Program-made: the position numbers and the translations under genes | Shown: piece after piece, positions 12,256-20,263 of the stretch | Layout: the number at the start of each line of letters is the position of its first letter | Numbering within the stretch: the stretch's first letter is position 1 | Source: a virus | Direction: 5' to 3' (one strand) | DNA: 64,000 bases | Virus record (IMG/VR): IMGVR_UViG_3300034072_002191 | Span: 1 to 64,000 of that record | The notes under the pieces: model-generated | The model's database searches: none | Told to the model about the DNA's origin: nothing | Seen by the model: only the letters and a program-made list of their open reading frames with translations

Positions 12256-12506
12256 TCACGCTCGACCATGACAGCGCCGCGCGCGCCCGGCTCGCCGCTT
12301 CCTGCGCCCGCTGCGGCGTGGGCGGCTGGCACCCGGAAGTCGCTCAATGTGCTGAACCCGATTGCGGCCTGAGCGCCGCCGACGAAATCACCCCGCTTGG
12401 CGCAGTGTGCGCGCCGGGAGCGGGCGCGGAGCTTTCCTGCACCCCCCTGGGCTCCGCACCCGCTGTTTCCGATTCCCCAGTTCATGCTCCGGAGATTGCA
12501 CGTTGA
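12252..12506 (+). CDS. Small cysteine-rich protein
   Basis: 84 residues with cysteine pairs CARCG and CAEPDCG in the first half. It overlaps the Cro-like stop (ATGA), and its own stop overlaps the TTG of the next gene. The C-terminal third is low-complexity. No family recognised. Confidence 0.45.
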   Translation: MITLDHDSAARARLAASCARCGVGGWHPEVAQCAEPDCGLSAADEITPLGAVCAPGAGAELSCTPLGSAPAVSDSPVHAPEIAR

Positions 12507-12979
12507 GCCCCCCGCAGATCCACGGCCGATATCAGACCGTAACGGCATCTTTGCTCCTCAAGACGATCGGCGACAGCCTCGACGATATCCGTCGGCAGGA
12601 TGGTGCAACCGATCAGGATCTTGGCCGCGTGCTCGGGCGGTCGAAGGATTCGGCGGAGCGCTACCGCAAGGGTGAAGGCGAGATGGGGGCGCTGTCCTTT
12701 CTCCACGCCTGCAAGGCTTGGGATGGCCGCTTCGCCAATCCCGTCTTCAACCTGCTCGGCTTCAAACTGGTCGAGATCCAAAGCGGCGCCGGTACCGATC
12801 GCGCGGGCTTCACGGCCCTGGCGAACCTGCTCGCCGCGATTGCCGAGGCGCTGGAAGACGACAACATCGTCGACGACATCGAACTGGCGGCCATGGCTGC
12901 CGAGGTCGAGAACGCCGGCAAGCATATCGACCGCCTGCGCGAGCGGCTGCGCCCGCGCCTGATTTCGAACCGAGGATAA
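12503..12979 (+). CDS. Phage regulatory protein with HTH-like segment
   Basis: 158 residues from a TTG overlapping the previous stop. The segment TDQDLGRVLGRSKDSAERYR resembles a helix-turn-helix, followed by helical regions. It sits in the position of lambda cII/early regulators. No family name can be given. An ATG downstream (12683) would remove the HTH-like part, so the TTG start is preferred. Confidence 0.55.
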   Translation: MSPPQIHGRYQTVTASLLLKTIGDSLDDIRRQDGATDQDLGRVLGRSKDSAERYRKGEGEMGALSFLHACKAWDGRFANPVFNLLGFKLVEIQSGAGTDRAGFTALANLLAAIAEALEDDNIVDDIELAAMAAEVENAGKHIDRLRERLRPRLISNRG

Positions 12980-13012
12980 CGCGCCGGCGCGGCCCGGCTG
13001 AAGGAGTGCACC

Positions 13013-13279
13013 ATGATCGCCACGAATGGCGCGGCGGCTGCGCAGGCAGCTTCCGCGAGCGCATCTCTGCGCGCTGAAGCCGGGGCAGGGGAGCGATACC
13101 CGTTCCTGTCCCACCGCACCGTCGCCGAGGTCTGGGCAGACTGCGGCCCGCTGCCGTGCGTCGATGGCGTCTGGCGGATGGAGCCGGAGCAAATCTCGTC
13201 CGTGCGCCACGAGATCGACGGGTTCGTGTTCATCCCCATCGCCGCGCGCGTCGGCGCCGCCGAGGTGGCCGATGCCTGA
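13013..13279 (+). CDS. Hypothetical protein with YPFLSHRTVAEVW motif
   Basis: 88 residues, preceded by AAGGAG at good spacing. The core ERYPFLSHRTVAEVWADCGP resembles a short segment of the unrelated-looking gene at 48671-48943 in the Mu-like element (SYPFLDHRSVAQL). Function unknown. The stop lies eight bases inside the next gene. Confidence 0.55.
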   Translation: MIATNGAAAAQAASASASLRAEAGAGERYPFLSHRTVAEVWADCGPLPCVDGVWRMEPEQISSVRHEIDGFVFIPIAARVGAAEVADA

Positions 13280-13808
13280 GCTGATCTGCCGCGACTGCCC
13301 GGCCCCGATCTCCCGCCAGTCGAAGACCGGCCGCTGCAAGGTATGTTCCGCCCGGCACCTCAATGCCTCGCCCGAGCTGACGGCGAAGCGGCTGGCGGGG
13401 ATCGAGCGCTATTATGCCCAGCCTGGTGTGCGCGAGCGCCACGCGGCCCGGTTCGCCGACTACAATCGCAACATCCCCGCCGAGCACCGCGAAATGCGGC
13501 GCCAGCACGGTCTGCGCCAGGCGCGCGAGGTGCTCGCGCGGCCGGATGTGCTCGCACGCTCGAACAGCCCGGAGGCGAAGCGCAAGGCCGGTGCGGCCCG
13601 CACCGAGCGCCTTCTCGGCTGGTGCCCGCCGGAGCTGCGCGATCAGTACCGCCAGTTGTGCGCAAGCCAGCGACTGAGCGCGGCCGAGGCGCGCCGCATC
13701 ATTGAGGCGGAAATCCCGGGCGCCGCCGAGCACGGCAAGCGGGTCGTCGCCAACCACATCCTGCAGGGCCAGCTCCGCCACGAGCGCCAGCAGCGGGACG
13801 CTTACTGA
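13272..13808 (+). CDS. Phage protein with N-terminal zinc ribbon
   Basis: 178 residues. CRDCPAPISRQSKTGRCKVC is a four-cysteine zinc ribbon. The remainder is Arg/Ala/Glu-rich and helical, with a repeated AKR/ARR pattern, suggesting nucleic-acid contact. No family recognised. It overlaps the genes on both sides. Confidence 0.6.
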   Translation: MPELICRDCPAPISRQSKTGRCKVCSARHLNASPELTAKRLAGIERYYAQPGVRERHAARFADYNRNIPAEHREMRRQHGLRQAREVLARPDVLARSNSPEAKRKAGAARTERLLGWCPPELRDQYRQLCASQRLSAAEARRIIEAEIPGAAEHGKRVVANHILQGQLRHERQQRDAY

Positions 13809-14023
13809 TGCCCCGTGCCGCGATCTTCGAAGCAGCTCGCCGCCTGTCGGCCTGGCTGCGCCGCGCCCGGCTCTCCCGCGACCTCGACCGCGCGCTCGCC
13901 GAGCGCCGCCGCGACCGTGCCGCGCGCCAGGCCGCAGCCCGCAAGGGCGAGGCCACCAAGCTCCGCAACCGCTTCCAAGCTCTCAAGCCCGTGAAAGGAG
14001 ACCACCGTGAAAACCATGCCTGA
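13808..14023 (+). CDS. Small basic helical protein
   Basis: 71 residues, about one quarter Arg, almost entirely helical. TGATG overlap with the upstream gene. Likely nucleic-acid binding by charge, otherwise unknown. Its end overlaps the start of the next gene by 17 bases. Confidence 0.45.
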   Translation: MPRAAIFEAARRLSAWLRRARLSRDLDRALAERRRDRAARQAAARKGEATKLRNRFQALKPVKGDHRENHA

Positions 14024-14420
14024 ACGAGGAACGGCACTCCCGCCGATCCCGCCTGCCGATGGCGGCCGCATGCCGCCCGCCGCCAACACCTTCGGGGAGT
14101 TCGTCCGCTTCCTCGAAGACGGTCACTTCGATGCGGAGATGACCGAGGTGCTGAAGAGCCTCGCCGGGGAGATGGCGAATGCCGCCATCGACAGTGGCGG
14201 CAAGTCCAAGGGCAAGCTGACGCTGACCTTCGACTTCGGTCTCGAAGGGCGCGTTTTCAGCATCGCCGCGAAGCACAAGGTCGACCTGCCGGTCGCCAAG
14301 CGTCCGAAGTCGGTCATGTGGACCACCGAGGACATGCGCTTCACCCCCAGCAATCCCGCCCAGGGCCACCTGTTCGGCGTCCGCGAAGTCGGCGGCGCCG
14401 GCGGCTTCCGCGACGCCTGA
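14007..14420 (+). CDS. Hypothetical protein (137 aa)
   Basis: GTG start behind AAAGGAGACCACC, the best ribosome-binding site in this operon. The middle segment KGKLTLTFDFGLEGRVFSIA is beta-rich and followed by RPKSVMWTTEDMRF. It lies immediately upstream of the DUF2303 gene, an association often seen in alphaproteobacterial prophages. No function known. Confidence 0.6.
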   Translation: MKTMPERGTALPPIPPADGGRMPPAANTFGEFVRFLEDGHFDAEMTEVLKSLAGEMANAAIDSGGKSKGKLTLTFDFGLEGRVFSIAAKHKVDLPVAKRPKSVMWTTEDMRFTPSNPAQGHLFGVREVGGAGGFRDA

Positions 14421-14440
14421 TCTCCAGAGAGGAAACACCA

Positions 14441-15372
14441 ATGGATTATCCCACCACCTCGGGCGGCGAGCTCGTTCAGCAGGTCCGCAGCCTCGTCGAG
14501 GACTATGTCCAGGCGGAAGTCGTGCCGGTCACCGATCCCGCGACCGGCGTAGAAGCGCTGTTCGTCCGGTCCGGCAACGGCGTCCGACCGATCGATCCCA
14601 AGGACTTCGAGCCGTACCGCGACGCGCCGCGCTTCCGGCACGGTATTGCAACCATGCTGTCGCTCGACAGCCTGATCGAGCACGTCAACCGGTTCAAGGA
14701 TGGGGATTCGGTCGTCTTTGCGAACGACGATCGCAAGAACCCGTCGCTCACCGCGTGCTCGACTATCACCGCACCGGCGCGGACGGCGATCCCCGCTTCG
14801 GCAAACATCGTTCGACCTTTGCCTTCCCGCTCTCCGATGAGTGGCAGGCGTGGGCCGAGGCGAACGACGAGAAGATGACCATGGCCGAGTTCGCGGCCTT
14901 CCTCGAGAACCGCATCATCGACGTGCTGTACCTGATCCCCGGCGAGGATACGCTTCCCGAAGATCTGCAGCGGCTGGTCGACACGCTCGGCGGTCCGGAG
15001 ACGATCGCCACGCCGAACAAGCTGATGGAGCTCGCCCGCGGCCTTCAGGTGCACGACGAGGCGATCGTGCAGGAGGCGGTGAACCTGTCGACCGGCGAAG
15101 GCGTGGTGCGCTTCCAGGCACGCCACACCGACGAGAATGGCGCTCCGCTCCGGGTCCCGTCGCTGTTCCTGATCGCCATCCCGGTGTTCCGCAATGGTCC
15201 GCTGTACCGGCTCGCTGCCCGGCTCCGCTATCGCGCGGCCGGCGGGCGCCTGACCTTCTGGTTCGAGCTGTGGCGCACCGATCGCACCTTCGATCACGCT
15301 TTCAGCGAGTCGATCGAGCGCGTCCGGGCTGAGACGGAGCTGCCCGTTCTGGTCGGCAAGCCGGAAGCCTGA
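14441..15372 (+). pseudogene. DUF2303 (YfdQ-like) gene with single-base frameshift
   Basis: The first frame (from 14441, RBS GAGAGGAAAC) gives the DUF2303 N-terminus up to FANDDRKNPSLTA. The continuation VLDYHRTGADGDPRFGKHRS and the full C-terminal half (FPLSDEWQAW to 15372) are in the frame one base back. The break is at about 14751-14757, where GCGTGCTC replaces the expected GCGGTGCTC: one G is missing. With the G restored the protein would be about 310 residues, the usual size. The gene is either truly broken or this is a sequencing error. YfdQ function is unknown. Confidence 0.8.
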
Positions 15373-15434
15373 ACACGATAGCACCGCCGGGTTCGCTCGG
15401 CGGCGCACCGCCACGCGCACGAGTATCCAGATTG

Positions 15435-15785
15435 ATGATCGTAGAGCTTCCCTGGCCGCCCCGCATCCTCAGCCCCAACGGGCGCGGGCACCACATGTCC
15501 GTTCACAAGGCGAAGAAGAAGGCGAAGCGCGTTGGCGGGGAAGCTGTCATTGCGGCTGGCCGCCCGCGCTTCCCGAAGGACGCGCCGCTCGCCGTAACGC
15601 TGACCTTCCACCCGCCGCGCGGCGCCCCCGACGAGGATAACGCAATCGCCAGCCTCAAGGCGTACCTCGACGGCATCGCCGGGGCGCTGGGCGTCGATGA
15701 TAAGCTGTTCCGCCTGCAGCGGCCGATCATGGCCGAGCGGGTGAAGGGCGGCCGCGTGCTCGTCTCGATCGAGATCGCCCAATGA
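15435..15785 (+). CDS. rusA: RusA-family Holliday junction resolvase
   Basis: 116 residues. The catalytic acidic residues are present in GAPDEDNAIASLKAYLDGIA followed by DDKLF, and the lysine-rich loop KAKKKAKR matches the DNA-binding part. RusA resolves Holliday junctions during phage recombination and replication. The ATG at 15435 is preferred to the TTG one codon earlier. The stop overlaps the next gene (ATGA). Confidence 0.85.
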   Translation: MIVELPWPPRILSPNGRGHHMSVHKAKKKAKRVGGEAVIAAGRPRFPKDAPLAVTLTFHPPRGAPDEDNAIASLKAYLDGIAGALGVDDKLFRLQRPIMAERVKGGRVLVSIEIAQ

Positions 15786-16444
15786 GCGCAGGCCTGCTCG
15801 CCCGGCTGATCGCCGCCGGCACGCCCGCCGACTTGGTCGGTGAGGTGGCGATGGCGCTCGCTACCGCGCGGGCTGAGGCTGACGCTCTGGCTGCCCGGCG
15901 GGAGCGCGATGCCGCCCGCCAGCAGAACCGCCGGGACCGGCTGCGCGGGGAGAGCGCGTCACGTGACGTCACGCCATGTCACGTGATGTCGCGTGACATC
16001 GCGGACGAAAACCCCTCCCCCGATAAAAGCCCCCCAGACCCCCAAAAATTAACCCCCACCCCGCACACACACGAGGGACCCGCGCCCGATGCGCCCGCGA
16101 CGCCCCGAGCCTGGGCTTGCCCGGCCGGCGTGGACCCGGACCACTGGCGGGACTTCCGTGCCAACCGCCGCAAGAAGCGGCTCACCGACACCGAGACGGC
16201 CTACGCAGCCCAGCTGCGGCTGCTGGCCCGCTTCGCCACCGCCGAGTGGCCGCCCGGGCGGCTCGTCGAGAAGGCAGCCGAAAAGGGCTGGGGCACGATC
16301 GTCGATCCATCCGAATACGAGGACCAAAGCAATGGGCACCGACCAGGAAGCCACCGCCAACACCGCGCTCGCACCGGCAGCAACGGGTTTCTCGATGCCG
16401 TCCTTGACGCCGAGCGCAAGGACCGTTTTGGCCCGCGCCACTGA
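15782..16444 (+). CDS. Replisome-organizer-like replication protein
   Basis: 220 residues. The C-terminal region DHWRDFRANRRKKRLTDTE, then a leucine-rich helix and AAEKGWGTIVDP, matches the C-terminal pattern of phage O/DnaD-type replisome organizers that load the helicase loader. The N-terminal half is Arg/Ala-rich without a recognisable winged helix. As in lambda O, the middle of the gene carries repeated palindromes and an A/T-containing patch that could be the origin. Expected to start phage replication (inference). Confidence 0.6.
   Translation: MSAGLLARLIAAGTPADLVGEVAMALATARAEADALAARRERDAARQQNRRDRLRGESASRDVTPCHVMSRDIADENPSPDKSPPDPQKLTPTPHTHEGPAPDAPATPRAWACPAGVDPDHWRDFRANRRKKRLTDTETAYAAQLRLLARFATAEWPPGRLVEKAAEKGWGTIVDPSEYEDQSNGHRPGSHRQHRARTGSNGFLDAVLDAERKDRFGPRH
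15957..16063. other. Candidate replication origin inside the replication gene
   Basis: Two perfect palindromes TCACGTGA (15959-15966 and 15979-15986) lie 20 bases, two helical turns, apart within a GTCAC/GTGAC-rich stretch to about 16003. They are followed by a strand-asymmetric C-rich patch containing GATAAAAG and CAAAAATTAA, the most A/T-rich spot nearby. Iterons followed by a melting region inside the initiator gene is the lambda ori layout. Not proven. Confidence 0.4.
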
Positions 16445-16964
16445 GGCCGATGCGGTGTTCAGCACCGCCGACCTCGCGCTGATCGAGCCTATCGCCAAGG
16501 CGGTCGCTCCGCACCGGGCAGCCGACGAGCGCACGATCCGCCAGTCGGTGGGCGCGCTATCTGCCGCCATGCCCGCACAGGCGACGAACGAGATCGCCGG
16601 GCGCCTCAAGCTGAACGCCTATGTGTCCGCGTTGGGTGGCTGCGACGAGGCCGCGCTTGCCTATGCCTGCCGCCGCTGCCTGAAGGAACTCGATTGGTTC
16701 CCGACGGTGCGCCAGATCGAGGAGCGGCTGAAGGCCTACGTCAGCCCCGAGCAGCATGCGATCAATGTCGCCCGGTACATCCTCCGGAACGGGAAGCGCG
16801 AGACGGTGGAGGAGGCATGTGGGCCGGTCACTGACGAGCAGGTCCGGCGGATGAGCGCCGAGCTGCGCCGGATGGGGCTGGGGCTAGGGTACATCACTCA
16901 GGAGCAGCTGGATCGCGTCACGGCGGCCGAAAGGGCGGTGGCGCCGGAGCAGCACGCGGCGTGA
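16332..16964 (+). CDS. Phage replication-associated protein (210 aa)
   Basis: The core, from about residue 50, is helical with ELDWFPTVRQIEERLKAYVS, typical of proteins encoded next to replisome organizers in alphaproteobacterial phages. Function is unknown; a helicase-loader role (lambda P position) is a guess from order. The ATG at 16332 makes a 113-base overlap with the preceding gene; an in-frame ATG at 16395 would shorten it. Confidence 0.5.
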   Translation: MGTDQEATANTALAPAATGFSMPSLTPSARTVLARATEADAVFSTADLALIEPIAKAVAPHRAADERTIRQSVGALSAAMPAQATNEIAGRLKLNAYVSALGGCDEAALAYACRRCLKELDWFPTVRQIEERLKAYVSPEQHAINVARYILRNGKRETVEEACGPVTDEQVRRMSAELRRMGLGLGYITQEQLDRVTAAERAVAPEQHAA

Positions 16965-17701
16965 AGGCAGAACAAAGCGTGATTCGAGCGCGGGTTGGGA
17001 GTATCGGGGTGGTTGAGATGAGCGGGAACATGGGCACGGCTGGCACCTGGTGCATTCTGCGGACTAGCGGCGGACGCACGGTGCCGTTGGCGCGATCGCT
17101 GGCCGCTGCCGGGTTCGATGTCTGGACGCCGGTCCGCACGATCCGCCGCCCGGCGCCGGGGCAGGGGCGTCGCCTGGTGATGGGCCAGCGGCGCAAGCTG
17201 ATCGACGTGGATCTGGCTATCTTGCCGGGCTTCGTGTTTGCTCGGGCAGATCAGCTCCATGATCTGGTGCGGGCAGCAGGCGCAGAGCCGAGCCCGCACC
17301 CCAGCTTCTCGGTGTTCCATCAAGCTGGCCGTGTTCCGCTCGTGCGGGATACCAGCATCATCGGCCTACGAGCAGCGGAGGAAGACGCGCGCGAGCTGCG
17401 ACGCGCCGAGATGGAGGCCGAGACGCGGGAGGAGGCGCGCCGTGCGCGTGCCGATCGCATGCGCACCGAGAGCAATCGGCGCAAGATGCTGCGTCGTGTG
17501 ACGAAGGAGCTGCCCAGCGCAACCGAGGTGATGGTCGAGGGGATGCCAGCCTTCGATGGCCTGATCGGCGTTGTGGTGGAAGGCCGCGGCGCCACTGCTG
17601 TCGTCGAGTTCGGCGGTTCGTTGCGCATCGAAATCGAGGCTTGGCAGCTGACGCCCACGCTGCTACAAAACGGGAACACTCAGCAGGGTGTTGCCGCTTG
17701 A
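16961..17701 (+). CDS. NusG-like transcription antiterminator
   Basis: 246 residues from GTG (GTGA overlap); an ATG at 17020 would start at the domain edge. It has an NGN-like N-terminal domain (TWCILRTSGG, AAAGFDVWTPVRT, LPGFVFARADQL) and a C-terminal KOW-like segment (IGVVVEGRGATAVVEFGG), joined by a long charged linker. NusG paralogues act as operon-specific antiterminators. It is the last gene before the late genes of the reconstructed outer prophage, the place of lambda Q, so late-gene antitermination is the likely job (inference). The Mu-like element inserted seven bases after its stop. Confidence 0.75.
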   Translation: MKAEQSVIRARVGSIGVVEMSGNMGTAGTWCILRTSGGRTVPLARSLAAAGFDVWTPVRTIRRPAPGQGRRLVMGQRRKLIDVDLAILPGFVFARADQLHDLVRAAGAEPSPHPSFSVFHQAGRVPLVRDTSIIGLRAAEEDARELRRAEMEAETREEARRARADRMRTESNRRKMLRRVTKELPSATEVMVEGMPAFDGLIGVVVEGRGATAVVEFGGSLRIEIEAWQLTPTLLQNGNTQQGVAA

Positions 17702-17707
17702 GCGGCC

Positions 17708-17712
17708 TCGGG
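17708..17712. repeat. Target-site duplication, left copy (TCGGG)
   Basis: Five bases TCGGG directly before the TG that starts the Mu-like element. The identical five bases follow the CA that ends it at 54034. Mu-type transposition makes 5-bp duplications. Confidence 0.85.
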
Positions 17713-17738
17713 TGAAGCGTGACACGTGAAGCCGGAGT
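17713..17738 (+). repeat. Right-end terminal inverted repeat of Mu-like element
   Basis: Starts TGAAGCGTGACACGTGAAGC. Aligned without gaps to the reverse complement of 54009-54034 it matches at 18 of 26 positions, including TGACAC and GGAGT. A further TTTGACACAA lies at 17741-17750. These are probably transposase binding sites (inference). Confidence 0.8.
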
Positions 17739-17817
17739 CTTTGACACAACTCCCCGGAGCATTCCAACGTCCGCTTAGAAGCGCCCGAGCCGCCGTTGAG
17801 CAGCTCCATAGCCGCCC

Positions 17818-18612
17818 CTAGAACGCCGCCGCTTCGTCCGCGCCCCAATCCTCGATCCGCAGTTCCCAACGGGTGCGCCCTTTGCTGGCGCGCTCATATT
17901 CTCGGGCCTGGCGAAAGATGCCGTAGTGAACCCGGCGCCGAAGGCCGGCAGTCCTGTCGGGGTCCTCCACCACCAGTAGCGGCCTGCTCTCGCCACGATC
18001 CAGCGAGATCTCGAATAGCGTGTCGACCTCGTCGTCGGTCAGGTCGCCAAGCGTCCAGGCCCACGAGCTTTTCCGCACGCCCTCGACAACCGCGAACCCG
18101 CCATCGGGAAGCGAGGTGACGGAGCCGGTGTCGATCGCGCGCCGTCCGCTGCCCCATTCGTGCCCCCAGCTCGGGGTGAAGGAGCGACCGACCATGAGGA
18201 CGCCTGCAGATAGCGCGGGCGAGCCGGCAGGCTGCGCCACGGTGAGCCTGACATACCGAACGCTCGCCGTGGTCGCGTCGCCGAACCAGAGGGCGTGGCT
18301 TAGCGCTGGGAAGCGGCCGGCGACGTCAGGCACCCGAAGCGCGGTCGAGCTGGCGATGGAGACGCTGGTATAGTCGGTCGTGCCCCCTGTGATCGTCCAG
18401 GTCGCGGCAGCGGCCGCCGGTTGAAGGTAGCCAAGGAAGATCGTGTTGATCGTCCGAACCTGGCCGAGATCGAGATCGAGCGTCACGGCGCCAGTCGCTG
18501 TGTCCATCCACACTTCTCGTGGATCTGGCGTCAGGAGGTTCGCCACGCCCGACCCTCGCGAGGTTGCGACGGCAGCGATCGGCATCGGCTGCAGGATCAA
18601 AAGGTTCTTCAT
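17818..18612 (-). CDS. Tail tip/baseplate protein with galactose-binding-like fold
   Basis: 264 residues. MDTATGAVTLDLDLGQVRTI and SVRYVRLTVAQPAGSPALSA resemble F5/8-type C (discoidin-like) sandwich strands: D-L-G followed by R-Y-V-R-L. It is the most distal structural gene of the Mu-like element, downstream of the tip protein, so it likely sits at the tail end and may contact the cell surface (inference). The start overlaps the stop of the next gene upstream (ATGA). Confidence 0.6.
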   Translation of the reverse strand: MKNLLILQPMPIAAVATSRGSGVANLLTPDPREVWMDTATGAVTLDLDLGQVRTINTIFLGYLQPAAAAATWTITGGTTDYTSVSIASSTALRVPDVAGRFPALSHALWFGDATTASVRYVRLTVAQPAGSPALSAGVLMVGRSFTPSWGHEWGSGRRAIDTGSVTSLPDGGFAVVEGVRKSSWAWTLGDLTDDEVDTLFEISLDRGESRPLLVVEDPDRTAGLRRRVHYGIFRQAREYERASKGRTRWELRIEDWGADEAAAF

Positions 18613-18977
18613 GCCGCCAGCTTCCTTAGAACGGTGACCGTGGAAAGGCCGGTCGCCAAGTTGTCGGCCGCACCGAGCACGAACACGTCGACGCCATTGT
18701 CGTAGCCCAGGCGGCCGATCTGGAGCGTGATCACCTGGCCGCGATAAGCCTGCCAGCGGCCTTTCAGGATATGCTCATCCATCACTAAGGGACCGCTCAA
18801 GAACGCGAGCTGGCGGGCAGCTTCGGTTGCAGCGGCGGACTTGAAGGCGATGCTCGATGCGCGCTCCACCGTGAGTGCGTCTGCGCCCCAAAGCGCGGCG
18901 CGGGTGGTGTCCTCTGCCACCACCCACAGCTCCTCCGATTGAAGCCATTGCGCAAACAGGGGATCGACCGAAGCCAT
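18609..18977 (-). CDS. Tail-associated hypothetical protein
   Basis: 122 residues, mixed alpha/beta, no family recognised. It sits between two tail genes with a coupled stop-start. The C-terminal region GYDNGVDVFVLGAADNLATG is beta-rich. Structural role inferred from position. Confidence 0.5.
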   Translation of the reverse strand: MASVDPLFAQWLQSEELWVVAEDTTRAALWGADALTVERASSIAFKSAAATEAARQLAFLSGPLVMDEHILKGRWQAYRGQVITLQIGRLGYDNGVDVFVLGAADNLATGLSTVTVLRKLAA

Positions 18978-18980
18978 CGG

Positions 18981-19235
18981 TTAGCGGTTCGCTTCGGTTT
19001 CGAGGTTGTACATCACGCTGAGGACGGAGCTAAGCTGAACAAGCAGCGGGCTCATCGGCGCCTCGGTGGCGACGCCCGACATGGCCCGCCCGAGCGCGGT
19101 CTTGGTGGCCGCATATGCGTCGCTGCCGATAGCATCGAGCACCGCCTGCTTCCAGGCCGGCACCGGCGTCGGCGCGGGTTGGGGAATCGGAAACGGATCG
19201 ATGGAGCCGTTCGGCACCTCATTCTCTTCGGCCAT
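18981..19235 (-). CDS. Small tail-region protein with Pro-rich linker
   Basis: 84 residues: an acidic start, a Pro-rich stretch (PFPIPQPAPTPVPAW), then a helical domain. Three bases separate it from the downstream gene. No family recognised; likely a tail accessory protein by position. Confidence 0.5.
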   Translation of the reverse strand: MAEENEVPNGSIDPFPIPQPAPTPVPAWKQAVLDAIGSDAYAATKTALGRAMSGVATEAPMSPLLVQLSSVLSVMYNLETEANR

Positions 19236-19274
19236 TCTACTCTATCCTTTCAGACGTTGATCATCGGTACGCAG

Positions 19275-19970
19275 TTACATGCCAGTCAGGTCGACCAGCC
19301 AAAATCGCCATTGCTTGTAGACCTGCTGCCCCGGTTCACCCGTGGTCGGGCCGCTCATGACATCGCGGTTCACCGACTTGACGCCGGCATTCGCAGCGTC
19401 GGTGTATCCGCCGAAAATATATGTCCGATAGCGTCCGTTGCCGAGATCGGAGACGAAGAAGCCACGGTCTGCCAGAAGCACGCCGTACTTCTTACCGCCT
19501 GGGACCGGCTGCAGGTTGTCGATCGAAGCCAAGTTCGAATAGCCGGGCGGCAAGATGGCGAGCGGGCGGCGGATATCGTCGAAGATCAGTTTCCCGGCCG
19601 CGTCGAAGCACTCGAACGTCGCCTCGCTAGATCTGTCCCCCGGGTGCCTCCCGAAGAGGTACAGATCGCAGCTACCAGCCTTGAGCCCGACAAACCGCAG
19701 GGTGTTGGCGCTCGACGCGATCGCCGTGGCGCACTTGTCCCCGGTGATGACGACGATCGGCGCCTCGGCCAAGCCCAGGCCGCCAACCTCCACCCATTCA
19801 ATCGGCTGCTGCGTCGTCGTGTTCAGGAAGGGCGGCGAAGTTGAGGACGTGGTGGAAATCGTCGTGCCGGCGTTCGGGCCGACCGAGACCTTCTTCAGGA
19901 AGACATAGGGGGATTGGTCGACGCTGAACATCAGCCGCCCCGCGCCGTCCCACACATCAAGGTAGCTCAT
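19275..19970 (-). CDS. Tail protein (231 aa)
   Basis: Beta-rich with repeated Gly/Tyr turns (YRTYIFGGYTDAANAG) and WRFWLVDLTGM at the C-terminus. It starts at the ATG overlapping the previous gene (ATGA). Probably a receptor-binding or tip-decorating subunit downstream of the large tip protein; no family recognised. Confidence 0.5.
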   Translation of the reverse strand: MSYLDVWDGAGRLMFSVDQSPYVFLKKVSVGPNAGTTISTTSSTSPPFLNTTTQQPIEWVEVGGLGLAEAPIVVITGDKCATAIASSANTLRFVGLKAGSCDLYLFGRHPGDRSSEATFECFDAAGKLIFDDIRRPLAILPPGYSNLASIDNLQPVPGGKKYGVLLADRGFFVSDLGNGRYRTYIFGGYTDAANAGVKSVNRDVMSGPTTGEPGQQVYKQWRFWLVDLTGM

Positions 19971-20263
19971 ATGTACCCGTACTCCAGGATCACCGGCTGA
20001 CGGCTGTCGATGTATGGAGACGGATCGGGCACCCACGACAGGGTGTTGCCCGACAGCGTAAACTTCGGCTGATAGCTGGTCGCCACGGCATTCGAATTGT
20101 TCACGAAGTAGACGGGCGAATAGGTCGCCCACTCCGCGACGGTGATGCTGCCGGCGTCATTCGGGCCGATATTCACCCGCCCGATGAACTTCATGTTGAA
20201 GACGGAAGCGTCGATCACCAACGCCCCGTCCTTGTTCCACACCTGAAAGCCGCCATCGGTCAT
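19967..20263 (-). CDS. Small tail protein (98 aa)
   Basis: Opens with MTDGGFQVWNKDGALVIDAS, a pattern shared by small tail proteins that follow large tip proteins in siphophages. Mostly beta strand. Coupled at both ends. Function beyond being tail-associated is unknown. Confidence 0.5.
   Translation of the reverse strand: MTDGGFQVWNKDGALVIDASVFNMKFIGRVNIGPNDAGSITVAEWATYSPVYFVNNSNAVATSYQPKFTLSGNTLSWVPDPSPYIDSRQPVILEYGYI

Noticed and set aside
17713-20263. Invertible tail-fibre segment with Gin-type invertase
   Set aside because: No serine recombinase, no alternative fibre genes and no inverted crossover repeats seen in this end.
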